From the NCBI GenBank assembly GCA_043228905.1, contig JBHGNT010000015.1, forward strand, positions 4,030,001-4,094,000: DNA of 64,000 nucleotides, in the 5' to 3' direction. The notes under the pieces were generated by a model that worked only from the letters and a program-made list of their open reading frames with translations, had not been told where the DNA came from and ran no database searches. The translations under genes and the position numbers were made by a program. Source of the stretch: Azolla caroliniana. Taxonomy: Eukaryota; Polypodiophyta. Below, in pieces: positions 35,001 to 45,996 of the stretch. Position 1 is the first letter of the stretch. Every line of letters starts with the position of its first letter.

Positions 35001-36083
35001 AAGTTCGACTCCTTCATGACCGACGAAGGGTACCTCAAAACGCAGTCCGACCACTGCGTGTTTGTGAAGAAGTTCGAAGGAGGAGATTTTCTAATACTCC
35101 TCCTGTACGTGGACGACATGTTGATCGTCGGACGGGACCAGGTCAAGATACGGATGCTGAAGAAGGCTCTTCACCGAACCTTCTCAATGAAGGACTTGGG
35201 TCCGGCGAGACAAATACTAGGGATGCACATCATCCGGGACCGGAGCAAGAAGCAGTTGTGGCTGTCACAAGAGAAGTACGTGACAAAGGTGCTTCAACGG
35301 TTCAACATGTCGGAAGCAAGACCGGTCGGATCAACCCTACCGGCAAACTGCAAGTTGTCCAGCAAGCAAAGTCCCAAGACAAAGGCTGAAAAGGAGGATA
35401 TGATGAAAGTGCCGTATGCCTCAGCTGTCGGGAGCCTGATGTACGCCATGGTGTGTACGAGACCGGACATCGGATACGCAGTCGGAGTGGTGAGCCGGTA
35501 CATGAGCAATCCCGGCAAAGAGCATTGGAACGCGGTCAAGTGGATACTTCGATACCTGAAGGGCACGGCAAACGTGTGCCTCCGATTCGGCTCCGGTAAG
35601 CCCGAACTCGACGGCTTCACCGATTCGGATATGTCGGCTGATGCAGATACCAGCCGGTCCACATCAGGGTATGTGATGACTTATGCAGGGGGAGCCGTTT
35701 CGTGGCAGTCGAGGCTGCAGAAGACGGTTGCGTTGTCAACCACGGAGGCGGAGTACATGGCAGCTGTTGAAGCCGGCAAGGAAATAATATGGATGAAGGA
35801 CTTCATTAGAGAGCTCGGGATCCGGCAAGAGGAGTACCGACTCTACTGCGATAGTCAGAGTGCCATCCACCTTGCAAAGAACGCGGCCTACCATTCCCGG
35901 ACGAAACACATCCAGCGTAGATACCACTGGATCCGGGAAAGGATAGAAGACAAGGAGTTCATGCTGACGAAGATCCACACGAACGAGAACGGGTCGGATA
36001 TGCTGACCAAGGTGCTCACACCCGACAAGCTGGAAGCATGCCGGAAGAGGATCGGGTTGGAGAGACATCCCATGCCGAAGTGA
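32010..36083 (+). CDS. Copia-2 gag-pol polyprotein (intact)
   Basis: 1,357 residues from ATG 32010 (MEGGGSGQPMMM), chosen because it is the first ATG after the primer-binding site; the open frame extends upstream without an ATG that fits. Domains by residue: gag UBN2-like 10-210; CCHC knuckle CFHCGKPGHFRKNC about 232; aspartic protease VVDSGASFHLT about 317; GAG-pre-integrase about 445; integrase with HTDVC (about 507), RADNGGEY and NGLAERMNRT (catalytic D, D, E); reverse transcriptase with LLYVDDMLIVG about 1030; RNase H with STTEAEYMA about 1243 and CDSQSAIHLAKN. It ends RHPMPK. Full length and no broken catalytic motif, so it probably encodes an active retrotransposon. Confidence 0.96.
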   Translation: MEGGGSGQPMMMVLNAQNYADWKIKMEDLLIVRDLYEPIDRSEIPKGVLESEWKLLNRKAVATIRQYVDVSVLQHVANDTNAYEMWKKLSGLYERKNALNRTSLMRKIVNLKYRDGESMVEHVSTFMGFVNQLAAIKFPLEDAMQAIILMCTLPDSWENLVVTLSTSCTEDNLSLQTVKTSISNEEARRRDKEPASDSKALLTESERGRHWNRSPQRREKSGTRSQSRGRPTCFHCGKPGHFRKNCRHYRKDNGADDTDSKKSPERNGAYRGATDRRGSDRRGQDRKGTTALAASEEEIMLITEERELNLAGVEMTWVVDSGASFHLTPEKKYFSSYTAGEHGCVRMGNEGTCRIAGIGDVWLTTPTGCKMLLKDVRHVPEVRLNLISAGRLDDEGYTGSIRNGVMKFSKGSLIVARARKVNTLYLMNAWLCPEELNVAADTAGELWHKRLCHMSEKGMKRLAEDNLIPVKHVHLEKCTDCLAGKQNRTSFHSRPPTRRNAPLELVHTDVCQVETKSHGGAQYFVTFIDDHSRRLWTAPMKTKDQVLSVFKELHARVERESGKKLKAIRADNGGEYRGQFQEYCRSKGIRLEFTVPKTPELNGLAERMNRTIMERVRSMLAHAKLPKGFWAEAMSTATYVINRSPSVPLDGDTPQRVWTGKEVSYRHLKVFGCLAYVHVAKDRRGKLDPKTRPCIFLGYGDDEFGYRVWDPVDKKIFRSRDIIFMENKTLADWESEKKMKSSKSTGEDQLYEEQSRPARDRLALEDPAEDGEETEPAEEDENDTGTGPDPEMDSDEEESEEPVTEAPERRYPLRERRAPRRFPEPEHVLLTDEGEPESFEEAKHDTQSRRWLSAMQDEMDSLHENHTYELVELPKGKRALRNKWVFKLKPGDAGNPPRYKARIVVKGFQQKKGVDFDEIFAPVVKMTSIRTVLSIAASMDLEVEQMDVKTAFLHGDLEEEIYMQQPEGFEKKGKEHLVCRLKKSLYGLKQAPRQWYRKFDSFMTDEGYLKTQSDHCVFVKKFEGGDFLILLLYVDDMLIVGRDQVKIRMLKKALHRTFSMKDLGPARQILGMHIIRDRSKKQLWLSQEKYVTKVLQRFNMSEARPVGSTLPANCKLSSKQSPKTKAEKEDMMKVPYASAVGSLMYAMVCTRPDIGYAVGVVSRYMSNPGKEHWNAVKWILRYLKGTANVCLRFGSGKPELDGFTDSDMSADADTSRSTSGYVMTYAGGAVSWQSRLQKTVALSTTEAEYMAAVEAGKEIIWMKDFIRELGIRQEEYRLYCDSQSAIHLAKNAAYHSRTKHIQRRYHWIRERIEDKEFMLTKIHTNENGSDMLTKVLTPDKLEACRKRIGLERHPMPK

Positions 36084-36093
36084 AGGGGGAGTT

Positions 36094-36839
36094 TGTTGGG
36101 ATTTCGGTCCCTCCGGATGGGATGTCCGGATGATGAAGACCCCGGTTACGGAGCCGGATGAAGAGTACCCGGATACGGATCCGGATGATGAAGACCCCGG
36201 TTACGGAGCCGGATGAAGAGTACCCGGATACGGATCCGGATGATGAAGACCCCGGTTACGGAGCCGGATGAAGAGTACCCGGATACGGATCCGGATGATG
36301 AAGACCCCGGTTACGGAGCCGGATGAAGAGTACCCGGATACGGATCCGGATGATGAAGACCCCGGTTACGGAGCCGGATGACGAATGTACCCGGAGAGAG
36401 ATTCGGATGCGGGGACATATTTGTGAATATGTTTGCTAAGAGCCCTTGTGGCTATATTTGTAAATAGCCCGAAAGTCATATATGTATAAATATGACTTAG
36501 GGCAAACAGTTTATGTTGTTGCTCATTTTTCATGAGAAGTGAGAGCAGCCGAGAGAGAGAGAGAGACGAAGAGGTCGTTGCCTCTGTGTATTACCGCCGC
36601 CTGTGGCGAAGACAGTGAGCTCAAGGTTGTTGCCTTGTAGCTTCACCAGTGTACATCCCTGTTCATAGTGATAGTTGGAGTTTGAGGACTCCCGTGGTTT
36701 TTCCCATTTAGGGTTTTCCACGTTAATCCCTGTGTCATCGTGTCCTTCTCTGTGTTTCCTATTTTCTGCTCCTTTGATTCGCAATTACTCGGTTGTGGTC
36801 GAGCGGGAGAAGGTAAATCGGGGTGGTCGATTCCTTACA
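36094..36839 (+). repeat. Copia-2 3' LTR
   Basis: Near-identical to 31235-31980, including the same five-unit repeat. Confidence 0.95.
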
Positions 36840-36844
36840 GGTAA

Positions 36845-38034
36845 ATTATGACGAAAATATCGAGGAAATCTCGAAAAATGTCATTCGCCATATGTTGGAA
36901 AATTGTTGGTGCATTTGTGAGACCAAATGGCATCATTGTATACTCAAAATGGCCATAGCGAGTATGAAAAGCAGTCTTCCATTCATCCCCAGGACGAATT
37001 TGAACAAGATTGTAAGCACCTCGAAGATCTAACTTTGTGAAATACTTAGCTCCATTGAGGCGTTCCAGAAGGCTTGAAATCAATGGTAGAGCATATCGGT
37101 TTCGAATAGTTACTTTATTCAATCCTCGATAATCCACGACCAGACGAAGCGAACCATCTTTCTTCTTAACGAAAAATATGGGTGCGCCGGCACGAGATCT
37201 TGAATGCTGGATAAACCCATTTGCCAAGTTCTCATCGATATATTCCCGAAGAACCTCTAACTCCGTGGGTGAAAGGTTATAAATTGGCCCCCATGGAGGC
37301 TCTTTTCTGGGCTGCAAATCAATCGGGCAATCATATGGTCGATGCTCTGGTAGTCTATTGGCCTTCACCTTACCAAAAACATCGGAGAATTCTATATATT
37401 TCTTCGGTAGTTGGACCCCCGATTCTTGTGAGCTCGATGTGGGAGTTGTTAAAACTACGAACACCAACATGTCTTCCTTCAGTCCTTCCTCACGTAATTT
37501 ATGTATAGAGATTGTCGAAATCTTTTGGAATGTCATATCCTTTGTTGGAGTTTTAAGAGGCTCAGACTGTATTGTGACTTCTTCGATGCTTCTTTTTCTC
37601 CAATCAATAGTTGGGTTATGTAGCTCAAACCATGGAAGACCAAGAACTAGGGAGTGCTCTGGACTACTAATGATGTTGAATGAGATGACACTAGCCAAAT
37701 TGCCTAGGACTACATGAATTGGTTCAGACTCTTCAACTATATCACCTGATGTTATGGGGCATCCATCAATGACTCCGACTGACACTGGGCTTGGGAGCTT
37801 ATGCAACTGAATATTATGCATTACAGCAAACTCACGATCCATGAAACAAGAGTTGGCTCCAGAGTCTAAGAGGGCAGAAGTTGGGACTCGATGGCACCTA
37901 GATGTGTTAAGCTCAACTTGTGCAGAGAAAACTCGACTAACTTGACCGGATGAAATGGAACCAGAACTAGGGACGGATGTTACATGCCTAGGGCTGTCCA
38001 ACCAAATGGCTCCGATTTTGGCCGGACTTACTCG
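36845..38034 (-). pseudogene. Gypsy-1 pol, first part (protease and reverse transcriptase)
   Basis: From about 38034 leftwards: protease ALLDSGANSCFMD, then the reverse transcriptase FVKKKDGSLRLVVDYRGLNK, PFGLTNAPTIFQHM and the start of the catalytic box (IIYLDD, completed after Copia-2). Open over 388 residues. The pol frame is set -1 relative to gag at a GTTAAAC site (38023-38029 on plus-strand coordinates), matching Gypsy-2. Interrupted by Copia-2 right after DIFVIIYL. Confidence 0.85.
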
Positions 38035-39145
38035 TTTAACACATCATCAATTGGCTCAAGACATCAAATGTATTTTTATGACAGGGACTACTAGGCCTAC
38101 TTAGGTTACGAGAAGGCAGGGCAGAAATTGAGATGGGATTGTCATGAGCACTTACTTGGTTAACTTGTCGTCGTGGTTTATGTGGACAATTCACAGCAAT
38201 ATGCCTTGGACCACCACAATAGAGGCATAGGTGATTCGCTCGCCGTCGTTGCTTTTCAGCATCCGATAATGGTCCTCGATGTCGTGTTGTCTCGATTTCC
38301 ATTGGAGTAGGGCCTTCCACCACACTTGACTTTGATACTTGGGGTGGAGTTGCAACCACTGAAGCATATGTTTCTGTTGGTTGAAAGCGTAACATTTGTT
38401 GGCGCTCAGAATGCCGCTCAAATAAGCGATTGTCACATCGCACGGCCCGCCTTACTGCTTCAGTAAGAGATTTTGGATCATCATGGAAGGTAAGAAGTAA
38501 ATCCTTCACATCATTGCGCAGACCTTGACGAAATTGGTCCATTAATGCCGCCTCGTCCCATGGAATATCACATGCTAGAAGGCGAAAATCTGCAGCATAA
38601 GCGGAAGTAGGACGATCTCCTTGTCGTAATCGCCGAATTTTGTTTATTGCAGTCCTCATACTATCAGTGTCTCCAAAGTTGGCTTGGAACTCATTAATAA
38701 ACCCTTCAAAATCTTCTAATAATGGTGAGTGCTTCTCTAGGAGTGGTGCAAACCACGCTAATGCGGTACCCGTTAACAAGATACCAACTAGACCCACACG
38801 AGCAACATCAGTTGGGTAACGGCTAGGATGCAATTTAATCACAAGCCGTACCTGATTTAAAAATCCACGAAATTGAGACCTTGTACCATCAAACTTGGCC
38901 GGCAGACTAATCTTGGGTTCCTTCGGCGAGGTTTGAACTTCCGCCGCTTGTCATTGCAATAGAGTAGTCTCCAATTGATGCACCCGTTAAGATAATTCTT
39001 CATATTGTTGTACTTTCTCAACACTTACTTGTTGTAGGTCTCCCAACAATCTTTGATTTTCATGCTCTAGTGCCACGAATTTGGTTGTTAGCATTTCGAG
39101 CGTGGAGAGAACACGCATATATTCTTGCTTGCTGACGGACTCCAT
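38035..39145 (-). pseudogene. Gypsy-1 gag, broken
   Basis: ATG at 39145 (MESVSKQEYMRVL). Homologous to the Gypsy-2 gag over its length: a coiled-coil-like N terminus, PSRYPTDVARVGLVG, LRQGDRPTSAYAADF, and a CCHC knuckle CLYCGGPRHIAVNC. In-frame stops lie in the N-terminal part (TAA about 38985, TGA about 38955), and one base is missing just before the frameshift site, changing the end to MMC. Confidence 0.85.
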
Positions 39146-39225
39146 AGTTGCGATAGAAAATTGCTAGATTTGGTTGAATAAGGTTAAGATAAGAAGAAGA
39201 AGTTAGAGAAGAAGAATAGAGATAG

Positions 39226-39238
39226 ATTCGGTTCAAAC
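39226..39238 (-). promoter_or_regulatory. Gypsy-1 primer-binding site (putative self-primed)
   Basis: Element-sense TTGAACCGAAT two bases inside the LTR. It does not start with TGG, so it does not fit a tRNA 3' end. It is the exact complement of the Gypsy-0 cap-site segment at 477-487. Confidence 0.6.
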
Positions 39239-39798
39239 TGTCATGACTTGAGAATAGGAGAGAGAAAAATAAGATGACAATAGAAAGTAGAGGGAGAGAG
39301 AGAGAGAAAGAACACTAGAAATGGAAAGAGAGTTTATATTATAAGAGAGCAAGGATTACAAAGAGTAGGCTAAGGGGCTACAAACTGGTGTTGAACCCAA
39401 TGAGTTGTGATGAATGAATGGAGTATTCTAGAATGTTCTAGATTATTTTAGATATTTATGATATTTAATATAATCATGGAATATCCTAGAATGTTCTAGA
39501 ATACTCTAGATTGTTCTAGAATACTCTAGATTGTTCTAGAATACTCTAGATTGTTCTAGAATACTCTAGAATGTTCTAGAATACTCTAAATCTCTTGTAA
39601 TAACTAATAATACATTTATTATAATTATACATCATATATGTTAGTATAATGGTTAAAGGTCTAACATATAGACCAAGACTTCTTGGGCTCGAATCCTTTT
39701 AAGGCCAAAATGTATGTCCTCATGACAAGGTCTAACATATAGACCAAGACGTCTTGGGCTCGAATCCTTATAAGGCCAAAATGTATGTCGTCATGACA
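39239..39798 (-). repeat. Gypsy-1 5' LTR
   Basis: Element sense TGTCATGACG ... CAAGTCATGACA. Lacks the region around the TATA box that the 3' LTR has (CCATTCATTC here against CCATAAGGACCTATAG). Contains an expanded run of TTCTAGAATACTCTAGA repeats (39480-39590) and two antisense tRNA-like blocks (about 39640-39790). Confidence 0.85.
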
Positions 39799-39874
39799 TT
39801 TTGAGGCTTTCCGTTCAAAATTTTCGTGCAAATATTGTTCACTAATAGAAACATTTTACTCTGAAACCAATGTT

Positions 39875-39947
39875 CACCGACCATGGGGTTCGAATCCATG
39901 CCCAGAAGGTTAAGAGCCTTGCGGTCTACCATCTTAGCTAGGCCGGA
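39875..39947 (-). pseudogene. tRNA-Lys(CUU)-like, degenerate
   Basis: CTT anticodon kept; T arm (GGGTTCGAATCC..CATG on plus strand) and acceptor altered. Confidence 0.65.
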
Positions 39948-40599
39948 TCTATGTATTGTTCACTAAGGTGAATTTATTGGGGATGGGCAAAACGTTTTAC
40001 TTTCAGAATAGGAGTAAGTGCCATGCACACCATCGTTTAATTTAGTGTGCGACTCATTACAACTCGAAGTATTTTCACAGGTATAGAGATTTGTGAATAT
40101 TTAGTTAGAGGCTATTCCGATCTTCCATCGAAGGTACGTCGCCGCTTCATAGCTACGACGAAGGACTTCTATTCATCTAAAGGTAACTGAGAATTTTGCT
40201 CTCAAAAGAATATTAAGCGGCTTTCGTATGACCATATGAGCTGGAGGCTGTGGTCAAGTACATTCATGTATCTTTTGTTGATTGATACAAAAATAACAAA
40301 TTTTTGCTGACGATTGGGCTTGAGCCCATGACCACAAGGCTTAGCGCGTTTTGATGTACCGTAATTCTAACTCGGCTAGACGCGGTCTTTAGTTATCTCA
40401 ACCCCAGAACAATTGCGATCTTCGATCGATGCTAAGGCACCTTCTCTAATTGTGATGATGCACTTGGATTCATCAAGACTTAACTCATCATTTGGTTCTA
40501 ACAAGAATATTAACACCCTCGTGGACAACCATATGATCTGAGGCATGCCAGCTCGGACAACCATACGGTAAACCTAACCCGGCTCGACGAGCTCTTTAC

Positions 40600-41785
40600 A
40601 TAGCATGCCGTTTTAGTTTTCCCGTGATGAAGTCCTTTTTGTGTGCTATGGGGTGCGAGGATTTCCACGGGAGGTACATATAGGCATTCAGAGGTTTTTG
40701 GTGGCATGCGGTGTCGAGGATGCCCAATTCTTTAAAGTATGGGCCTTTGAAGAAGACGACGTCCAAGATGGTGATCTCTTTAGGGGAGGTTGTTGATTCA
40801 ATATGGATGTGTTGTTGTAGAGGCATGCCGTATTGGTGTAATAAGGTGTGAAGCGTATAGGGGGGAGCCTTCCGAAACTCCTCTGGTGTCATCGATGTAG
40901 CGTTTGTATTAGAGTAGTTGCGGTGTTAGGAAAGCTAGGTTGTCGTCCTCTAGTTGTGAAAGAAACAAGCAAGCATAAACAATGGCAAAATTACTACCCA
41001 TTGTGGTGCCTTTAATTTGTAACCAAAAAGCATTATTAAAGGAGAGAAAATTATTTTGAAGTATAAGTTCGGCGACACTCATAATGATTTTGGTTTTGTT
41101 TGGTGGGAAATGATGTGAGATAGATTTTTTTAAAACCAATAGACCTTCCGTGGTAGGTATACTGGGATATAGTGACACTATGTCAAAAGAAAACAATGTG
41201 CAAGTTTTGGGGAAGGTGTGGTGTGCTAGGTCCTTAACAAGTGTTAAGGATTCTTTGAGGTGTTGTTATTTAGACAATAAGACAGGATGTAGTAGATGGT
41301 GTAGCCAGTTAGAGGCTCTTTCAAAAACATAATTGTTGTAGGTACAGATAGGGCGTCCTACAATAGTGGGCTTGTGGATTTTGGGGATGATGTAGAAACG
41401 ACATATCCTAAAACCATGTTTGGGTTACTAAAGGAGGAATCTAATTTCCTCCTTGGAGAGGTGGGGGGAAGCTTTCAGACAGAGGTGTTCAAGTCGGCTG
41501 TGGAGAGTTGCTAGGGGGACGTCTTCGACGGGGGTATAAGTGTTTTTGGCGTTGAGCTGTCTAAGGCATTCGTTAAGTTACCACTCCTTAGAGAGAATGC
41601 ACATGCCTAGATTTTTATCCACGGGTTTAATAACTATGCCTTGATTTTTTTTGAGATTATGTAATGCAATTCTAAAGTTCCTATGAGGGCGAGGTTGGAT
41701 GGTGAGTGGGGAGGGGAGGGCAGCGGTGATAAATGTGATGGTTTGTGTGATTTCTGGCATGGCTAGGGGATTCCACACCACCATT
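40600..41785 (-). pseudogene. Penelope-like element reverse transcriptase, broken
   Basis: Minus-strand pieces in shifting frames give the hallmarks of Penelope-like reverse transcriptases in order: GIVIKPVDKNLGMCI (about 41600), FYIIPKIHKP and GRPI (about 41400), FDIVSLYPSIPTTEG (about 41170), IKGTTMGSNFAIVYA (about 41000), RYIDD (40888-40899), ITILDVVF (about 40760), and SHPIAHKKDFITGKL (about 40630). Stops and frameshifts interrupt it. No GIY-YIG endonuclease is seen after the reverse transcriptase: the array resumes at about 40600. The family is neither LTR nor LINE; its reverse transcriptase is nearest to telomerase. Confidence 0.85.
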
Positions 41786-42365
41786 CAATTTAGTGTTCGA
41801 CAAATTACAACTCAAACTATTTTCATGGGTATAGAGATTTGTGAATATTTAGTTTCAGGCGATTCCGATCTTCCATCGAAGGTACGTTGCCGCTTCATAT
41901 CTCCGACAAAGCACTTCTATTCATCTAAAGGTAATTGATAATTTTGCTCTGAAAAGAATATTAAGCGGCTTTCCTATAACCATATGAGCTCGATGTTTTG
42001 GTCAAGTAAATTCATGTATCTTTCGTTGATTGATACAAAAATAACAAATACTTGCTGACAATTGGGCTCGAGCCCATGACCACAAGGCTTAGCGTGTTTT
42101 CCTGTACTGTAAATCTAACTCGGCTAAACGCGCTCTTTACCTATCTCAACCCTAGAACAATTGCGATCTTTCGTCGATGCTAAGGCGCCTTCTCTCATTG
42201 TGAGGACGCACTTAGAGTCATCTAGAATTGACTCATCAGTTTGTTCTAACAAGAATATTAACACCCTCGCGGACAACCATATGATCTAAAACTTGTCGTG
42301 TAGGAGTTTCTTGCAGATATTGTTCACTAATATAAACAATAACATTTTACTTCGAGACCAATGAT

Positions 42366-42438
42366 CGCCGACCATGGGGCGCAAACCCATGACCACAAGG
42401 TTAAGAGCCTTACGCTCTCCCATCTGAGGTAGGCCAGC
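42366..42438 (-). pseudogene. tRNA-Lys(CUU)-like, slightly degenerate
   Basis: Acceptor GCTGGCC/GGTCGGC pairs with G-U wobbles; the T loop/B box (GGGTTTGCGCCCC) and D arm are altered. Confidence 0.65.
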
Positions 42439-42944
42439 TCCATGTTCTTTTTACTAAGGTTATTTACTAGGAGTGGAGGATACGTTTTACTTTCACAATA
42501 GGAGTAAGTGACCTTCACACCACCGTTGAATTTAGTGTGCAACTCATTACAACTCGAATTATTTTCACGGGTATAGGGATTTGTCAGTATTTAGTTAGAG
42601 GCTATTCCGATCTTCCATCGAAGGTACGTCGTCGTTTTCTAGCTTGAACAAAGCACTTCTATTCATCTAAAGGTAATTGATAATTTTGCTCTGAAAAGAA
42701 TATTAAGCGGCTTTCATAGGACCATATGAGCTCGAGGTTTTGGTCAAGTACATTCCTGTATCTTTGGTTGCTTGCTACAAAAATAACAATTGGTTGTTGA
42801 CCATAGGGCTCGAGTCCATGAACAAGGCTTAGCGCATTTTCCTCTACCGTAAACCTAACCCAAGAATAACTGCGATCTTCCGTCAATGCTAAGGTGCTTT
42901 CTCTCAGAGTAATCATGCACTTGGACTCATCATTTTGTTCTAAC

Positions 42945-43540
42945 TGTTGGGAGTATGTCCCTCCAATGGGAGGATGACCCGACTATTCTGAAAGCCGACA
43001 GTCGAAGAGTCGGAAAACAGGAGCCGAGTTGATGAGAAACCGGAATCGTGTAAATAGCCAACTCGGGAGACTATATTTGTAAATAATCTTAGTGTGCGCC
43101 CAATGAGGGCTACGTATGTAAATAACCAGAAAGTTGCGTCAGTATATATGCAACAAGGGAAAACATTTAGTGTTGAGATGTAGGAACAGAACTAGTCGAA
43201 AACTTTGTGCAGAAGGTGTAGAGCGTGAGAGAGAGAAAGACAGAGAGATAGAGAGTGTGTGTGAGAGCCGCGCCATAGCTGTGTGTGTAACAACAGATGT
43301 GAAGAGCCCGGTGTGGCTGATACACTCGATAGAGTGTTGTAATCATCTCTATTTTGTATATCCATTGTCTATAGTGAAGATTTTGTTCTCCCGTGGTTTT
43401 TCCCGTTTCAGGGTTTCCACGTAAATCTCTGTGTACATCTGTCATTTATGTTGTCTTTGTTATTTCTGGCATTTTTGTGTGATTTGTATTTCAACATATT
43501 ATTTGTCTATGGTAATTTATTCCGCAACGATTTCTCAACA
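42945..43540 (+). repeat. Copia-3 5' LTR
   Basis: TGTTGGGAGTATGTCCC ... GATTTCTCAACA. Contains a TATATAT-like box near 43142 and a GAGAGA tract. Several substitutions and small indels from the 3' LTR, so older than Copia-2. Confidence 0.92.
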
Positions 43541-43568
43541 AACTGGTATTAGAGCTTGAGGTGCAAGC

Positions 43569-45989
43569 ATGGAAGGAGGTGTTAGCGGTTTCCCAAGTAT
43601 GATAGTTCTAAACTCTCAGAACTATGTAGACTAGAAGATAAAGATGGAAGACCTTCTCATAGTTAAAGACTTGTACATGCCAGTCGACAGAGCAGAAATA
43701 CCCAGGGGGGTATTGGAGTCAGACTGGAAGCTTTTGAATAGGAAGGCGGCGGCCACAATCCGACAATGTGTCGATGTAAGTGTCCTTCAGCATGTGGTGA
43801 ACGACACGAATGCCCATGAGATGTGGTAGAAGCTGTCGGGTCTATATGAGAGGAAGAATGCGCTAAACAGAACCTCGCTAATGATAAAAATCGTACGGCT
43901 GAAATACAGAGACAGTGAGAGCATCGTCGAACACATCAACACATTCATGGGGTATGTGAATCAACTTGCAGCGACCAAGTTTCCCCTGGATAACACAATG
44001 CAGGTCATTCTGTTGATGTGCACACTGTCGAAAAGCTGGGAGAACCTAGTGGTTACTCTCAGCACCTCCTGTCAAGAAGAGAACATGTCTTTACAAATGG
44101 TGAAGACAAGCATCCTAAACGAGGAGGCAAGGAGGAAAGACAAAGGAGTCCTGTCCCAAACAGAGTCGAATCTGACTCAACATATGGACAGAGGAAGGGA
44201 CCGGCGAAGAAGAAGTCCGCAGCGAACAGACAAATCCCACGCCAGATCGAAGTCCAGAGGTAAGGTTGTGTGCTTCTATTGCAGAAAACCTGGACACTTC
44301 CAAAAGGACTGTCGACACATGAGAAAAGACAAGAGTGTCGGAAATAATGTCGAACCCTGGAAAATTCCGGATGAAAAGAACAGTTCAGCCATTGCTACAA
44401 GCAATGAAGAACTCCTGTTCATTTGTGAACAGACGAGTGCAAATCTTGCGAGTGAAGATAGCACGTGGGTGATCAACTCCGGCACATCCTTTCACATTAC
44501 TCCGTCGAGAGAGTATTTCTCGACTTACATAATCGAGGATCATGGCTATCTAAAGATGGGTGATAGTGGAGAGTGCAAGATAATCGGAGTCGGAAGTGTG
44601 TGCTTAATGACGTCGACAGGGTGTCGACTAACGTTGAAGGATGTTCGACGCGTCCCCAATATCAGATTGAATCTGATATCGACCGGAAAGCTTGATGACG
44701 AAGGCTATAGTGGTAGCTTTCGGAATGGCAAGTGGAAGTTCTGCCGAGGAAATCTTATAGTGGCCCAAGCACAGAAAGAAGGCACAGTGTACATGATGCA
44801 TGCCCGACTGTGCAAATCGGAAGTAAACGTGGCAACCGACTCGGTAGGGGAGATATGGCATAAGAGGCTACGCCACATGAGTGAGAAGGGAATGCACTTG
44901 TTAGCTGACCAGAAACTTCTACCAAAAGTCAAGGGAGTACACTTGGAGAAGTGTGTCGACTGCTTAGCCGGAAAGCAGAATAGGGCGGCATTCCACCCGA
45001 GACCACCAAGGAGAAGAGAAGTTGCACTGGAACTAGTACACACGGATGTGTGCTATGTGGATGCTCCATCGCATCGAGGAGGATAGTACTTTGTAACGTT
45101 TATTGACGACTATAGTTGGAAGACATGGGCCTTCGTACTGAAGTCGAAGAATCAAGTACTTTCGGTTTTCAAGGAGTTCCAGGCAAGAACCGAAAGAGAG
45201 TCGGGTCGGAAACTGAAGGTTGTCCGAACCGACAACGGTAGCGAGTATAAAGGGCAGTTCGAATAATACAACAAGTGCCAAGGTATTCGGATCAAATACA
45301 CAATGCCAAAGACCCCAGAATTGAACGGGCTTGCAGAGAGGATGAATCGAACGATCATGGAGAGAGTAAGGAGCATGCTCTCTCATGCGAAACTATTGAA
45401 ATCCTATTGGGCTGAGGCGTTGTACACAGCTGTTTATCTGATCAACAGGTCTCCCTTAGTGCCATTAAAGGGTGATGTCCCATAGAGGGTGTGGATAGGG
45501 AAGGATGTCTCCTCCCAACACCTCAAGGTATTTGGATGTTTGGCATATACAGCAAGTAGAAAGCATGCATATTCATGGGATACTCGGAAGATGAGTTGGG
45601 TTACAGGCTATGGGACTTAGTCGACAAGAAGGTAGTGAGAAGTCGAGATGTAGTCTTTTTAGAAGACAAGACAATTGAAGACTGGAAGCAACAGAAGTCA
45701 AAACCGACTCCCCAGTCAACCTCGATTACCATCGACTTAAGGCCAAGTGAGTTGTCACCGATAGCTGTAAGGAGATAGCTGGCCGACAGAGCCGAATCCG
45801 AGTCCGTCGACTCGGAAAGACCGACAGACTATGAGTCGGAGTCGGCAGATGTACTAAAATCAATTAAGGAATATGAGTTGGAGTTGTCGAACCTAGAGAT
45901 GCCGATTGAGGAGCAGAACCCCGAGCAAAGAGAAGAGTTGGCAGAGACATCAGAAATAGAGCCAACATCGAGTGGACAAAGGTACCCAT
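43569..45989 (+). pseudogene. Copia-3 gag-pol, first part
   Basis: ATG at 43569. Collinear with Copia-2: UBN2-like gag, CCHC knuckle CFYCRKPGHFQKDC, protease VINSGTSFHIT (the catalytic D-S-G has become N-S-G), GAG-pre-integrase IWHKRLRHMSEKGMH, integrase (HTDVC; VRTDNGSEY; NGLAERMNRT). Stops against Copia-2: TAG about 43631 (Trp), TAG 43827 (Lys), TAG 45084 (Gln), TAA 45264 (Glu), TAG 45483 (Gln), plus a small deletion near 45550. Gypsy-2 is inserted in the variable linker after YPL-type residues. Confidence 0.92.
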
Positions 45990-45996
45990 TGTCATG

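Larger units (their letters stand above)
31235..36839 (+). mobile_element. Copia-2, young complete Ty1/copia retrotransposon
   Basis: Two 746-bp LTRs (31235-31980 and 36094-36839) that differ, as far as I can see, at a single base in the GAGAGA tract. Perfect 5-bp duplication GGTAA (31230-31234 and 36840-36844). PBS ACTGGTATCAGAGC follows the 5' LTR; PPT GAAGGGGGAGTTT precedes the 3' LTR. The polyprotein is uninterrupted. This is the likely autonomous relative of Copia-1 and Copia-3. Confidence 0.96.
28267..39798 (-). mobile_element. Gypsy-1, dead chromodomain Ty3/gypsy element, split by Copia-2
   Basis: Minus-strand element with LTRs at 28267-28793 (3') and 39239-39798 (5'). Flanks ATTTG and TTTTG are consistent with a 5-bp duplication with one change. 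Same family as Gypsy-0 and related to Gypsy-2. LTRs have diverged by indels (527 and 560 bp) and the genes carry many stops, so the insertion is old. Copia-2 interrupts the reverse transcriptase. Confidence 0.88.
39799..42944. repeat. tRNA-Lys(CUU) tandem array, segment 3
   Basis: tRNA-like blocks at 39875 and 42366. One stretch (40600-41785) is replaced by a Penelope-like reverse transcriptase remnant. The array is cut by Copia-3 at 42945. Confidence 0.85.

Noticed and set aside
42190-42290. Possible C/D snoRNA in the array unit (GTGATGA ... CTGA)
   Set aside because: Box-like motifs are present but no terminal stem and no C'/D' pair could be seen; the CTGA is not kept in all units.
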